Assembly: GCA_003255065.1 (NCBI GenBank)
Contig: QAOA01001300.1
Span: 2,312,416-2,376,415, forward strand
Length of the DNA: 64,000 nt
Direction of reading: 5' to 3'
Source: Cercis canadensis
Lineage: Eukaryota; Streptophyta; Magnoliopsida; Fabales; Fabaceae
Shown here in pieces: positions 1 to 12,090 of the stretch (its first letter is position 1; each line of letters starts with the position of its first letter). A model generated the notes under the pieces. That model was not told the DNA's origin and searched no databases. It saw nothing but the letters and a program-made list of their open reading frames with translations. The position numbers and the translations under genes are program-made.

Positions 1-1346
1 GGGGGGGAATATATCTGTGCTTAAACTTGAAATGTTTTCACATGATGCATGAACTGAATAGGTTGCAAATGTTTGAAGTAATTCTAATTAGGATATTGTG
101 CTCTTGAAATGATATTTCTGGGGAATTTTATTTTTCTGTGATGTGTTTGATTGTTTTTGCTCAATATCTTGCCTTTTAGCTAGTTGCATTAGGAGGTCAC
201 CACTTAGGTTCAGTGGACTTGGGATTTTGAAATACAACCTTGTAGAAGTTAACCCTGAGTGTCTTTGGCCGTGTCAAAGTCCTTTCGAGGCATTTAAGTG
301 ACACGCCCAGCTACTGTAAGTGAACATGGCCGTGTCGTGGCCGTGTTCGAGCATTTGAAGGGTGAAACCCTAGAATTAGATGGAGTATTTATTTGAACTT
401 GAGGAAAAGGGGGAGACATCTTTTGATAGTCGAACACTTAGAGATTTTGGGCGACATCAGAGGTCAGGTGCAGTAGGAGCACTTTGGAAGATTGGAGAAG
501 AGCAAGATAGAAGATCAACCACTTGAAGGGACTTCATGAGAATGAGTTTTCCTGATTCTATCTTGTCTTCTCTGCATTTTGTTGATTCAGATTTTATCAT
601 GAACTGATTTGTAAAAGTTAGTTAGGATGAACCCTAGAAATACAACTGTACTATTCTCCTTTTGAATTAATGAGAAGATGTCTTCATTTCTTGGAATTGT
701 CTATGATTGCTATTTGTGTTAAGTTGACAAAGCATGCTGCTGATTTAATACCAGATTTCAATTTATGTATTGAGAAATTATAAATTGATTTAGATCATTT
801 GTAGACAGTGGGGTTTGCTTGGAATCACTAGAGATAGGATTCACATGAATCTTCTGATTTAAGCCAATGTACTAAGGGAATTCATAGAACACGAATTAAT
901 GCATTCTTGGGGGTTTTGATTGTGAAGAGATTTTAGTCAATCAACCTAGGAATAGACGTCTTATTACTTGAGAAAGATTAAGGCATAATTCTGGAATTTT
1001 CATCAGTCCAAGTAGAGAAGTTTCGATTATTGAGTTAAATATGAGAATGCAATGTATGTCATAGGAAGATTCTTATTCTGACTCATCCTACTCATTCGAT
1101 AAATCTATCAAATTCTTTGTTATCGTCTTTCTTGATTCATTCATTTAATTTAGATTAATCGATTTCTCTTATTAAACCATAATTCTAAGATTAGATAATA
1201 GAAAAGGGATTACTACCAATAGCTATAGTTCCTCGTGGGATCGACATTCGTACTCAATCAAGCTGTCCTACAAAACGATAGGTATACTTGCCTAGAATGT
1301 TTGTAGCATCGTTTCAATTGAATACAAGTTTATAAAAGTAAACATC
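1..1346 (+). mobile_element. Long LTR, Tat/Athila-like gypsy (partial, cut by window start)
   Basis: The stretch has no coding potential. It ends in a motif typical of the 3' end of long Ty3/gypsy LTRs of the Tat/Athila type (CCTCGTGGGATCGACATTCG near 1232) followed by a short tail that stops abruptly where gag homology begins. The downstream gag of element G1 matches the G2 copy near 35040 only from about 1347 onward, so this block was inserted into G1. Its left end and target duplication are outside the window. The lineage is inferred from the motif alone. Confidence 0.5.
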
Positions 1347-1848
1347 AATTCTCATTTGGATTAAATGAAGTCCCCATTGAAGGTTCAACCGAGGTAAATA
1401 AAGATGGTTGGGGTAAAGTGTATGAGATGTTTGATTGTGGTATAATGGGAGGAAAAACTTGGTTTGGAGTCAATCCAGGGATATGAGGGGGTAGAGTAGT
1501 TGAGGGCATTATCAAATGCAGAGGCATTCCCCAAATAGGGTCAACAGGAGAAGTTGAAGAAATTGTGAGGTTCGAAGGCAATGCCAAAAGAGGAGTCACT
1601 TGAGAAATTGGAGAATCGGTAGCATTACTCGGACTTTCAGACACTCCCTTTAGCTTCAAACTTTCATTAAATGCTTGTAGCAATTGACTTAGTTGAGCTT
1701 TCACCTCTGCCATTTCAACCCTCAACTCCTTATCTTGCTTTAAATTCTCAGGTTCCATGATTGCCACTATTCTCGACCTAAGTACAATTGACCTCTTATT
1801 GGAGTACTTTTTATTGAGCTTATTTTTCTTAGAGCGAGCTATGTTCAA
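1347..1848 (-). pseudogene. gypsy gag N-terminal fragment (element G1)
   Basis: Minus-strand reading frame open for about 167 codons. The most plausible start is the ATG at 1758-1756 (MEPENLKQDKELRVEMAEVK), followed by a short predicted coiled coil with Leu/Gln residues and then a Pro/Ser/Thr-rich stretch. The same protein segment recurs in element G2: bases 34748-35389 plus 45572-45760 line up with it, which identifies it as the beginning of gag of one gypsy family. It is truncated at its C-terminal side by the LTR occupying 1-1346. Gag would form the virus-like particle of the retrotransposon. It is not a host gene. Confidence 0.7.
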
Positions 1849-2924
1849 AACTTTTCAATGAGAACTGCAAAGAATGAATATGAAAAAAATGAGATTTAGA
1901 AAATGGGCAAGAAAAATGCATGACTTTTGATTTTTGATTTTTTTTAATGAACACGATAAAATCATTTATGCTTTAACGAGAAAAAAAAATGTACAAAAAA
2001 CATGACTTTTTCCTTATTGACGAATGAAGAAAGATAATGACCTTTATTTCAAAAATGATGCACATGGGTTGAAATGATGCATAAATGCATATGACTGGCT
2101 TTGACATGGAAAATTAAAAAAAGAACTAAGCTTCTACATTCTCTTCTTAATTTAAAAAATGGAAGAGTAAAAATGTAAATGAGAAAATAAAAAATGGACA
2201 CTTGGTTTATTTGAAAAAGAAGTGAGGCATCATACCTCTTACTTTAATGCAGGAAAATAATTAGATAAATAACAAAAAGAAATGCTCCCCTGATGTCTTA
2301 TGAATGGACCAACCTTAGGCTTTGGATTGCTAACCTAGTGGTCAAGGTCTACCCTATAAAGGTGGGCATCTACCATCAAATTAAGTGCATAGTTTGGCGA
2401 TGGGTGGTAATATCCTGAAAGTCCAAGGTACTACAAACTGCTCCTATCAAAATGATGGAGATCACACCTTACTAACCTGGTTCACTAGGGGATAACCCCT
2501 CTGCTTCCCTAAATCAGCAAGATGATCCACAATCCGAGTGAAAGCTTTCGTATAAACCACCAAAGGATAAACCTCTCAGTAATAACACTAGACTCCCTTC
2601 TAATCCTAGGTTTACTGTGGCCCAAGTACAGAGCCGATGAGTAGTGTCCAAGGTTACAATGTTAGTGCGCAGTGTGTGTGGGAGAAGCATATAAACATTG
2701 TCCTACATCTACTATAAACTACCCAACTACAAGAAAATACAAGAAATATGGAACAATAATAAGCTATCTACAAATGTAAAAATAAGCAAATAACATAACC
2801 AAAAATAGAATCTATCAACAAAGAAGAAAAGAAAAAATAAAAGCAATTTTAAGGGTAAAGAAAATACACAATGCCATATTAAGTTCGCACAACTAAATTT
2901 TTTCAGGCTTAACTCTCTAACTCT
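1849..2924 (-). mobile_element. Untranslated leader of gypsy element G1
   Basis: Non-coding stretch between the primer-binding site and gag of G1, read on the minus strand. It aligns by eye with 45760-46757, the corresponding leader of G2: for example, both carry TCTTATGAATGGACCA, near 2297 and 46158. An open frame at 2727-2942 is hydrophobic low-complexity sequence and is not considered coding. Confidence 0.6.
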
Positions 2925-2943
2925 CCTCAATGGAGTCGCCAAA
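2925..2943 (-). other. Primer-binding site of G1
   Basis: On the minus strand the bases directly after the LTR end read GTTTGGCGACTCCATTG. This sits exactly where a tRNA primer-binding site is expected. The equivalent position in G2 (46740-46757) is degraded. Confidence 0.5.
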
Positions 2944-2944
2944 C

Positions 2945-4989
2945 TGTCACAACATACTCGAAAGTCACTACGACGTGGATGGCAAATTTAAAAAAAAAAA
3001 TATTAGTTTTCAAAAAAAAACTTGGAGTCGTCACCAATTGTATTAAGAAAATGGGGAACAATTAGAAAACTCCTTTTTAATTTAAAGAAAAAAAGGTCTG
3101 TGAACCAGAGAGGGTTTAGGAGTCTGTTCATGCGTTGGGAAGGTGTTAGACACCCCATAGCATCTGTCTAAAAATGGTTACCCTAAATGAATTGTGTGAA
3201 CATCAATATGGCCAAAGTGTGTGTTTTATTTATTTATCCCAAAATAATAAATATATTTACAGAAATATCTAACAAAAGTAAAAACATAAAATTTAAGCGT
3301 GCAATGTATGATTTCTCTACCGAGACCTAAATCCTTCCACCCCTTCATCGTATAAAGTGACCGTCCAAGGTGGCACTACCTTCACCTAGGTCGGATAGAG
3401 GAAGGCATCCCATATAGAACTGACTCACCCTATCATTCCATGATAAGTGAAGAGACATGCAAATACTACGCGACATAGATATATTTTTTTATATGCAGTG
3501 CAAATGCATGGTTTTAAGCATTACAATACTTTTCCTTGTACAATGGGAGGAGTACATAATTGGAAAATGTAATCAAAATAAACAAAAGCTCTCTGAGCCT
3601 CTGAATCACCTTAGGGTTTTGCTAATGGCCCAAGGATTGTGACTCCCTCTCACATTAAACACACATTAGTTAGCTCAAAATAAAAAATTAAAGATTACAT
3701 ATGCATAAGCAATTGAGCAGCCGCAACACATCACAATAAATGACAACATAAAGCAAGTAACATGTCAACTTATAGTGAAAATGTATACAATACAAAAGCA
3801 CACATGGCAACCATTAAGAGTCAAAATAAACATAATCTCCCTAAACCAAAATATCAAGAGGATATTCAAGAGAGGAGAAAAACAACAAAAATCAAAATGA
3901 AACTCATGGAATTAAAATGAAATAGAGGCATTCAAGAGGGAAACAAAAAGAAACATACATTTCACGTGAATTCAAACAAAACCCACAAGAGAATGACAAG
4001 AAATCAACGTAAGAGTGAATGTTACCTAGTGTTCTTCAAGAAAACTCTTCTTCCTTGCTCAAAGGTGTGGAAGCCAACTCCAAGAAGCTCAAACCACTCT
4101 AGGTTTCTTATTTTTTTTCTCTCCAAGAATATTAAGAACACTCAAGAACTCTCAACTTTCCTCTCTTTAATCTATTTTTTCAAGTTCTCTCTCTTTCCTC
4201 CTTGTTTTCAACTTTATTTGAATCCTTGACTTCTTGCTTAATAGCATCCTTCTTTTTCCCTAGTTCGAATGAATACAACAAAATAACTGAGTGTGAATCT
4301 GGCAACTACAATACGGGGTCATCAATCACTGCCTGCTTTAAGTCCTCAAAAGTGTGTGGTTCTCTCTTCTCTTTTTCTTTTTCTTATGCAATCAGTCTTC
4401 TCAACTTGGAGAGCAAGTTGAGGGTAGTTTGGTCTTTTCATACCCCTTTTGCATTTTTCTCTCACTTTCCTTTAGCCTTAGCATGTGAAAAATTCAATAA
4501 TTCTTCCCCAAAATGCCCTAACCAAATTGCAGACTTCAACCCCTCTAATTTATTTTTTTTTTCATTCAAAAATAAGGTTAAGAAGCCCTCATTAACAATT
4601 TTCCCAAAATTCTCTTGCACAAGCAACTTCCATGAAGCTTCATTGAGATTTAGCGAGACGGGTCAAGCCCAAAACATGAGTTTTGACCCAAAATCACTAA
4701 AAGCCCAAAAAAATTATCATTTTTATGTCCAAACAAAGTATTTAAAATAAATCAAATGGGTCAAAAGGCCTCAAACTCAAATTTAAAGAAAACAGGCCAA
4801 AGGGTTTCCTAACTTATATTAAAATAAAGTGAGCTAATGCCCAAAAACCAAAACTTTGATCCAAAAGCTAAAAGAGGCCTTAAAAACCTTAAAAATGAAA
4901 TTTCCCAATTAAAAATAATTTTTTCTCTTTTCTTCTATTTTTTTTTTGAAAAATGTGTAACAACTCCTAGACAAAATACAATGTCTACA
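2945..4989 (-). mobile_element. LTR A: 5' LTR of G1, long-LTR gypsy family
   Basis: Begins TGTCACAACATACTCGAA and ends ACAATGTCTACA on the plus strand, giving TG...CA termini and a short inverted repeat (TGT-GACA). The same start and end motifs recur at 9143/14223 and 46758/49996. Length is 2045 bases. The LTR carries the family signature GGAGTCGTCACCAATTGTAT near 3025 and the block GCACCCTC/TCCAAGGTGGC near 3365. Open frames at 3966-4229 and 4202-4750 are pyrimidine-rich LTR sequence and are not counted as genes. The LTR belongs to an element transcribed leftward (gag lies to the left). Confidence 0.75.
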
Positions 4990-7265
4990 ACCGGTTGAAC
5001 TGATTCAATTGGTGCTTATCCTCTAAAACGGTTCGCTTACCGGTCTAGTTTTTAAAACATTGGAATATACCGTTGGAATTTTAAAAAAAAAATCTTTAAA
5101 AAATAATAAAAATTCCTAAGGAATATTTTGTTGAAATTTTTAAAAAATAAAAAAAAATTAAGAAATTAAAAAAGTTAATTTTTAAAAAGTTCCAACAGTA
5201 TATTCTGTTGGCATATTCAGTTAGAATTTTGAAAAAAATTCCATTCCCTTAAAAGAAGGGGGTTCGACTCCTTTGGTTTGACACTTTTGGAAAAAAAATA
5301 AAAATTTCAGTTTAACTGCTCAAACAGGTTGATCCCCTAACTGAACCGAAATCCAGACCAGGCACTGGTTGGACCAGTCGAACTGCCCAAGCCGTTTTGA
5401 TTTTTAAAACATTGGCTAAAAGGTTTGTCAAGGTTGGTGTAAAACTAAGACAAACATCGTTCCATTTGACATATGGATGAAATTAGCTGCCAAAAGAGGT
5501 GGACATCTTTAGTTTACTTTTGACCTTCTTATTTTCAAGTTTCAGAACCTAGAAATATTTCCCAAATAGTATCACACCATATGAAATGACCAAAATACTC
5601 CTCGGTTTTTATGTGGGTAGTCTGTTCACATATATAGTTATCATGTCCAAAAATAAACGAAATAATTACATAGTGCCGATCGAGGGGTGTTTTGATTATT
5701 TTAACCAATGTATCACCTTTTAGTCTTTTTTTTTTTCTTTTTTTANAGTTTTTTTTTTTTTCTTTTTTTTAGCAGGTTCTAGAACCTTGTTAGAATTAAT
5801 ATTTCTTTTTTACTTTTGTGTTGTCTCTAATATCACTAGCTGTTCTACACGAGTTTTAGTAGCAGATTGTTGAAGTGAATTCCTCTGTTCAACTTTAAGG
5901 CACACATAGACTTGCAGATATTTACAAATTATCTTATTTTTCTTTTGGTTAAATTTATTGCCTTCTTACATTGTATCTTCTACATTTGGCAAAGCTGTTA
6001 ACAATCACATTGTTCAAATTGAGTTAGATGCAAAAGACAGCAAAATCCTAGATCAATAAAATTATCTAAAATGAGAAAATCAGTCCCATGACGACCTGGT
6101 TCTACCATTGATATTTCTATGCCCCCAAGGCTGTGGTGTTGTGGTGAGTCTGAAATACTTAGGGTCTGCTTGGGAGTTAAAAAGGGAAGGACACAAGAAA
6201 AAATAGAGGAAAAGGAAAGAAAGGGGTTTGGATGATAAAAATGAGTAATGACGAGGAGAAAAAAAAATGTCAAATTGTAATATGCTTTTATAAGTTCATC
6301 CTTTATTAATCTACTAAGCATGGTAATCAAGGCAAAGGTAAATTTTGAAGACCATAACAGAAAATAGGGAATCCTACAATGAAATCTGGAACACGAGTTC
6401 AGAATTTGATGACATCAACATGTTTTGCTTGCTTGAGAAGAAGGAAGCATTAGTTAGACAATGACTATCTGACCATATGGAATGTTGTTGATTAATCTTC
6501 CAAAATATAATCTTTTGTGCCAGTCCATTCTTACTATTTCTTGTTAAAGAATGGAAATAAATGAAATTAATGACAGAAACATCCAAATAGATTGTAAAAA
6601 TGCTAACTCATTCAACAGCCATATGCAATCGGTGATAATTTATCTGTTTTTCCCATTCAGTTACTAACCTTAATGATATTATTTCTCTTCAAGAAATTTT
6701 GTGCACGAAACCCACAAAATGATTGTCAATTTCCTTTTTGTCTTGCTATAAATTCCTTTACTGGAAGCAAAACAAAAATTTTAAATCATGAACAGCCAAA
6801 AGATGGGAAACTTTGTGCATGGAAACCAGTCATTCAGAACCACAGTGTAATTTAAAATGAGCTCAATGTCGACAACAGAGCAATCAGAGTAGCAAATGAA
6901 ACAAGGAATTTAATTCAGTTGCAATCTTGTGTTTCATCTGGAAAAATACCTCAATCTTGGGTTTCAGTTGCACTAAGGTTAAATTAATTAGAGCTGATTT
7001 TGATTCATAAGTTAAAGACTAGATTAGCACCATATGCAACATTCTCCTCCTATCTTGGAAGGTTAATTTTCCCTTCATATATCTTCAACAGCTGAATAGT
7101 TTCCTCGATAAACATTTTAAAATCTTATGCTGAAATAATAGCCATATAAGTAACAAACAGGACAAACAAATCTGTCTGAGACCATTGTAAGTTTTTCTCA
7201 ACATAAAGAGAACTTTTTTCATGATCCAAACATCATAAATTAGATTTTGAACATATGATTTTCAC
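4990..7265. other. No gene seen; AT-rich, one repeat relic
   Basis: At 4990-5420 the segment is flanked by the direct repeat TTTTTAAAACATTGG (5049 and 5401) and contains several CGGTTGAAC / GGTTGGACC motifs, probably a decayed non-autonomous element. A poly-T tract with a single N lies at 5722-5771. The remainder contains only short, low-complexity open frames on both strands with no recognisable domain or splice pattern. Confidence 0.4.
5722..5771. repeat. Poly-T tract duplicated at single-N join (N at 5746)
   Basis: An AGTC(T)n C (T)n A block of about 24 bases ends at the N and is repeated right after it. This is probably an unmerged contig overlap in a homopolymer. Confidence 0.5.
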
Positions 7266-7365
7266 ATGCCTAAAGCTGAAGAAGAAGTCATTAAAGCAAT
7301 TACACCAGTAGCCAGTAGCAGATTAGCACCACCAACACCAGCAAGTATAAATGGTTTCTCTCCTC
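7266..7365 (-). other. Possible orphan exon with hydrophobic segment
   Basis: One minus-strand frame reads KPFILAGVGGANLLLATGVI and continues ALMTSSSALGM before a stop. This is a Gly/Ala/Leu-rich candidate transmembrane helix that looks less random than its surroundings. No neighbouring exon, start codon or family could be identified. It may be a gene relic or chance. Confidence 0.15.
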
Positions 7366-7524
7366 GCTTTCAAGGATGCCACTTTCTGATGGAATTTTTG
7401 TTATGTTTTATGAGTATTTTCTTATGGGTAGAAAGAGAACCTATTTATATGTAACTTAACTTTTATATGATGCGTCCATCAAGCATTAAAATGGATGGAT
7501 GAGATTTACATATAACATAAATGA

Positions 7525-7660
7525 TTTCCTAATTTAATCACTATAATATCATAATATATAATTGTTCCATGATTTAATCAACCATAATATCATGATATGT
7601 TAAGAGCTCTATAATTTAATCACCATAATATCATGATATGTAATTCCTCCATTATTTTAG
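7525..7660. repeat. About 43 bp AT-rich tandem repeat, three units
   Basis: Three diverged units share the pattern TTTAATCAC-ATAATATCATGATATG (cores near 7535, 7577 and 7617), each containing the palindrome-like ATATCATGATAT. Confidence 0.5.
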
Positions 7661-7799
7661 GAAATTAATTACATCAATATCACCCTAGGCCACTAAGAGA
7701 TAGTTCCCAATGACACTATCTTACAACCATTCGTTGGAAGAAACTTCACAGCTGAAGCCCTTAGAATAATCCTTTTCTCCAAACTTGTTACTAAAAGTA

Positions 7800-8330
7800 C
7801 TAATTTTTTGGTAATTGTTCAAAGTGTTAAGAATCGATTCAACTCAAAAGCTTAATCTTTTAGGTGAAAGCCCATAATGGTTTTATATTTAACACGCCCC
7901 CACACGCGAAAGCTCTCTTTGGGCTTGAAGCGTGAACAAAGCATATGCCTACTTATACCATATGTTGAAATCTCTATGTACAACTAATTTAGAATATTTT
8001 TCTTGAGAGTGTGCCTATCAAAGACAATGCTACCCGCTCCCTCATCTCTTCTCTTTTTTCTATTTTTTTTTCTTTCTTCACGTGTAGCTACTCTCTCCTG
8101 CTTTTTATTTTTATTTTTTTTCTCTCTCTTCATTTAACATCTCCCATGCATTGCACGGTCATGTAACTAGTTTCAATTTAATTGAGAAAGTGGGGGTATA
8201 AGGATTTGATCTCCTAATTGTTTGGTTAAAGAGGCTCTGATATCATGTCAAAAACCGATTCAACCTAAAAGCTTAAGCTTTTAGGTAAAAGCCCCGAAAT
8301 GGTTTTATATGTAACACAACATGAGTTTTC
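7800..8330 (-). repeat. LTR-retroelement relic with paired TTCAAC-AAAAGCTTAA motifs
   Basis: Two similar blocks (about 7832-7890 and 8250-8315) share GATTCAAC, AAAAGCTTAA and ATGGTTTTATAT. Next to the second, the minus strand reads ATGATATCAGAGCC, which resembles a decayed initiator-Met primer-binding site (TGGTATCAGAGCC). This suggests an old copia-type LTR junction. Borders are uncertain. Confidence 0.35.
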
Positions 8331-8846
8331 AAGTCAATTTTTCTATAACAGGTACCTAAGAAACAATTGTTCATGCAATCATTCAAATTCCCTCTTGGCC
8401 TGATCTTTGTGTAGAAATTGAAAAGAAAGCGGAAAATGAACTTTTTTGGTACTTGAAAATATATTTAGCATGTGATAAAGAGATTTAAGATGTACCTTAA
8501 TGAGGAAACACACAAACACAACATCCATGCATGGTTTTCTGATAGTCCTATAACTCCAAACATTGTTGTTTGCTTGCATACAGACATTATTAATTGTTCC
8601 CTTCTTATATCTTGGTATTGCATTAGCCCCTCCAAGTTACCAAAAGTCAAGAACATCGATTTAATGAAATCCAAAAATCATCACCAAGTGGCAAAACAAC
8701 AAACAGGCAAGTATAATAATAAGAAGTTCAATTGCTTTCAGTGGTGAATTCCTTTTGTTTTAGAACACCAAAAGAAAAACCTAAGCATAAATTTGTACAC
8801 GTAGTGTTGTTTGATTGGATTCCTCTATTGGTATCACTTGAAAGTG
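8331..8846. other. No gene seen
   Basis: Short overlapping open frames on both strands (8379-8747) have no recognisable domain. The stretch may be the 3' flank of the GH10 pseudogene. Confidence 0.3.
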
Positions 8847-9142
8847 CTAAGCTAAAGTGAAATTCTTCATTAGAGGGTGACTAATTTTTACTTCATAATC
8901 GCTAGAAAAGGGAAGCCTGAAATAACCCATTTGGGTTAGTTGTCCCATCCAATATTGTAAACCCCCACTCTTTCAGTAACTTGTCACAACATTCCCTGTA
9001 GGCAAGTTTCTGAAATTGTTATCAGTTAAAGACATCTGGTAACACCCTTCAGTATCCCATGTTGTCCACATCACAATGCCCTGAACCTTTGGGTGGGAGT
9101 GTGCCTCTCTCAGAATCTGCTCTAAGTACTCTGCGTGCATGT
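8847..9142 (-). pseudogene. GH10 endo-1,4-beta-xylanase, C-terminal exon (broken)
   Basis: From a likely splice acceptor (CACGCAG ending at 9131) the minus strand reads YLEQILREAHSHPKVQGIVM, then WTTWDTEGCYQMSLTDNNF and RNLPTGNVV. These are hallmark segments of the C-terminal part of plant GH10 xylanases. After a one-base frameshift near 9007 the reading continues DKLLKEWGFTILDG, and after another near 8912 it continues SSDYEVKISHP, up to TAG at 8847-8849. The family hydrolyses xylan in the cell wall. The matching upstream part lies at 14590-15183, and a solo LTR separates the two. The gene is clearly non-functional. Confidence 0.8.
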
Positions 9143-9475
9143 TGTCATAACGTACCCGAAGGTCGCTACGACGCGAATGACAAACTTAAAAAAAGATTAG
9201 TTTTCCAAAATAAAACTTGGAGTCGCCACCAATTGTATTAGGAAAATGGAGAACAATTGAAAAACTCATTTTTAATAAAAAAATAAAAATGATCTGCGAA
9301 CTAAAGAGGGTTTGGGAGTCTATTTATGTGTGGGGAAGGTGTTAGGCACCCCACAGCACCTGTCTAAAAGACGGTTACCCAAAATTAATCGTGCGATTCA
9401 TAAAATGGCCAAAAGACATATTTTATTCATCCCTAAAATAAACTATACAAATGAAATAAAAATAAAAATGTTGGT

Positions 9476-11220
9476 GACAAATTTAAATGTGAAATGCATG
9501 CAACTAACATGCCCTAAATCCTTCCACTCATTCCTCACATATGGCACCCTCTGGGGTGGCGCTTATCCTTACCTAGGAACGATAGGGTGGACCGCCTGAT
9601 ATGCAGATGGATCACCCTATCTCTCCATGATAGGTAAAGGGTCTATGAATATTATGTGATAGATATATTTTTTATATGCAATGCAAATGCATGATTTTAA
9701 ATATTACAAAACTTGTCCCAAAATCTAGATATTGAGAAATCTTAATTTAAATCAAAAATAAAAAAATGAGATAAATAAAACAATATTCTAGCTCCAAGCT
9801 CGCAGCTAGGTATCTTTCGGTTGGGCCTTCTGATTTGCTCATACTCATAATTACCATGAGTTGTATCCAAGGATGCTCATGAATACACCAAAACACAGGT
9901 TAGGAAAGACTTAAAAGAAATCTATCTAAGTGACCTACACATTTAATCTCCACATGCCTCAAAAGGAATAACCCAAAATCAACCAAAAATCCACAAACAA
10001 ACCCTAAACAGCCCTTAGAATAGGAAAAAGAATTCATCACACATAAGAATGATAGCTAAACACATAGGCAAAATACACTAAGAAATGAGGCATAATATAC
10101 CAGGACAGCCAACAAACATGCCCAAAACCACTATCCTTATCAAGAGACAAAATCGAGGGAAGTCCTAAGAATTCACATATTCATCAGTTATCTTAAACAG
10201 CTGTGTTCGAGTCAAAACCGAGAGCAAACTAGGCATGCAAAAATTTTAAAAATTACATACATTGAAGCCACATGTTTTACAATTCAAACGAGACCAACAT
10301 CACTTAATTTGGATCTGTACAACTTAAACTAGAGAGGAAAGACGATANGACAAATTTAAATGTGAAATGCATGCAACTAACATGCCCTAAATCCTTCCAC
10401 TCATTCCTCGCATATGGCACCCTCTGAGGTGGCGCTTATCCTTACCTAGGAACGATAGGGTGGACCACCTGATATGCAGATGGATCACCCTATCTCTCCA
10501 TGATAGGTAAAGGGCCTATGAATATTATGTGATAGATATATTTTTTATATGCAATGCAAATGCATGATTTTAAATATTACAAAACTTGTCCCAAAATCTA
10601 GATACTGAGAAATCTTAATTTAAATCAAAAATAAAAAAATGAGATAAATAAAACAATATTCTAGCTCCAAGCTTGCAGCTAGGTATCTTTCGGTTGGGCC
10701 TTCTGATTTGCTCATACTCATAATTACCATGAGTTGTATCCAAGGATGCTCATAAATACACCAAAACACAGGTTAGGAAAGACTTAAAAGAAATATATCT
10801 AAGTGACCTACACATTTAATCTCCACATGCCTCAAAAGGAATAACCCAAAATCAACCAAAAATCCACAAACAAACCCTAAACAGCCCTTAGAATAGGAAA
10901 AAGAATTCATCACACATAAGAATGATAGCTAAACACATAGGCAAAATACACTAAGAAATGAGGCATAATATACCAGGACAGCCAACAAACATGCCCAAAA
11001 CCACTATCCTTATCAAGAGACAAAATCGAGGGAAGTCCTAAGAATTCACATATTCATCAGTTATCTTAAACAGCTGTGTTTGAGTCAAAACCGAGAGCAA
11101 ACTAGGCATGCAAAAATTTTAAAAATTACATACATTGAAGCCACATGTTTTACAATTCAAACGAGACCAACATCACTTAATTTGGATCTGTACAACTTAA
11201 ACTAGAGAGGAAAGACGATA
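9476..11220. repeat. 872 bp direct duplication around single N (10348)
   Basis: 9476-10347 and 10349-11220 are the same length and differ at only scattered bases (for example CTCACATATGG vs CTCGCATATGG). The left copy ends and the right copy begins exactly at the N, as expected for two overlapping contig ends joined without merging. Confidence 0.85.
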
Positions 11221-11329
11221 CGCCACCAGTGCTGACTGGTAGTACTGACAGAGTAGAAAACATAGTCCTATTCACATTCAAACTGAGAAAAAATATGAAA
11301 ATTGTACACATTGCAAAAATGCATCTTAT

Positions 11330-12090
11330 GGTTCTAAAGAGACAAGAACCATGCAATTCGGAGCTGTACAACACCAGAAAGAAATAAAAGATCGAACACT
11401 GCCAGAGACAGGGCATCAGTGTCAGTGCAACATTGAACAACTATATTCAAACCAAAACTGGAAGTAAACTAGACATTAAAAAAATGTGGAAATTTCACAC
11501 ATTGAAAAAATTCATCTTATGGTTCTAAAGAGACAAGAACCATGCAATTCGGAGCTTTATAACTCCAGAAAGAAATAAAAGACCTAACACTGCCAGAGAC
11601 AGGACATCAGTGTCAGTGCAACATTGAACAGCTATATTCAAATCACAACTGGAAGTAAAATAGACATGAAAAAAATCTGAAAATTACATACATTAAAAAA
11701 TTTCATCTTATGGTTCTAAAAAGACAAGAACCATGCAATTCGGAAATGTATAACTCTAGAAAGAAATAAAACACCAAACACTGCCAGAGACAGGCCATTA
11801 GTGTCAGTGCAACATTGAACAACTATATTCAAACCAAAACTGGAAGTAAACTAGACATGAAAAAAAAATCTAAAAATTACACACATTGAAAAAATGCATC
11901 TTATGGTTCTAAAGAAACAAGAAACACCCAAATTGAAGCTTTGTAGCTCCGTCTAGAAAAATAAAACCGACTACTGCCAGAGCTGTCTGACAGCTGCGAA
12001 AATTAAAGGAAGAAGATATGATTTTTCATGAACCTGATCATAATCATGCTTCAACCACAAAACCAAACCCTCAACAGCCCTTATTTGAAT
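11330..12090. repeat. 191 bp tandem repeat in LTR B, four units
   Basis: The motif GGTTCTAAAGAGACAAGAAC (variants) recurs at 11330, 11521, 11712 and 11905, with spacings 191, 191 and 193. Each unit also carries a diverged ACTGCCAGAGACAG block. The homologous array in LTR C has the same period. Confidence 0.8.

Noticed and set aside
3966..4750. Two plus-strand open frames that could encode small proteins
   Set aside because: They lie in the pyrimidine-rich part of LTR A and have no domain. Similar low-complexity frames occur at 13492-13847 and 49095-49283 in the sister LTRs.
5262..5285. tRNA T-arm-like GGGGGTTCGACTCC
   Set aside because: No matching acceptor, D or anticodon arms could be folded around it.
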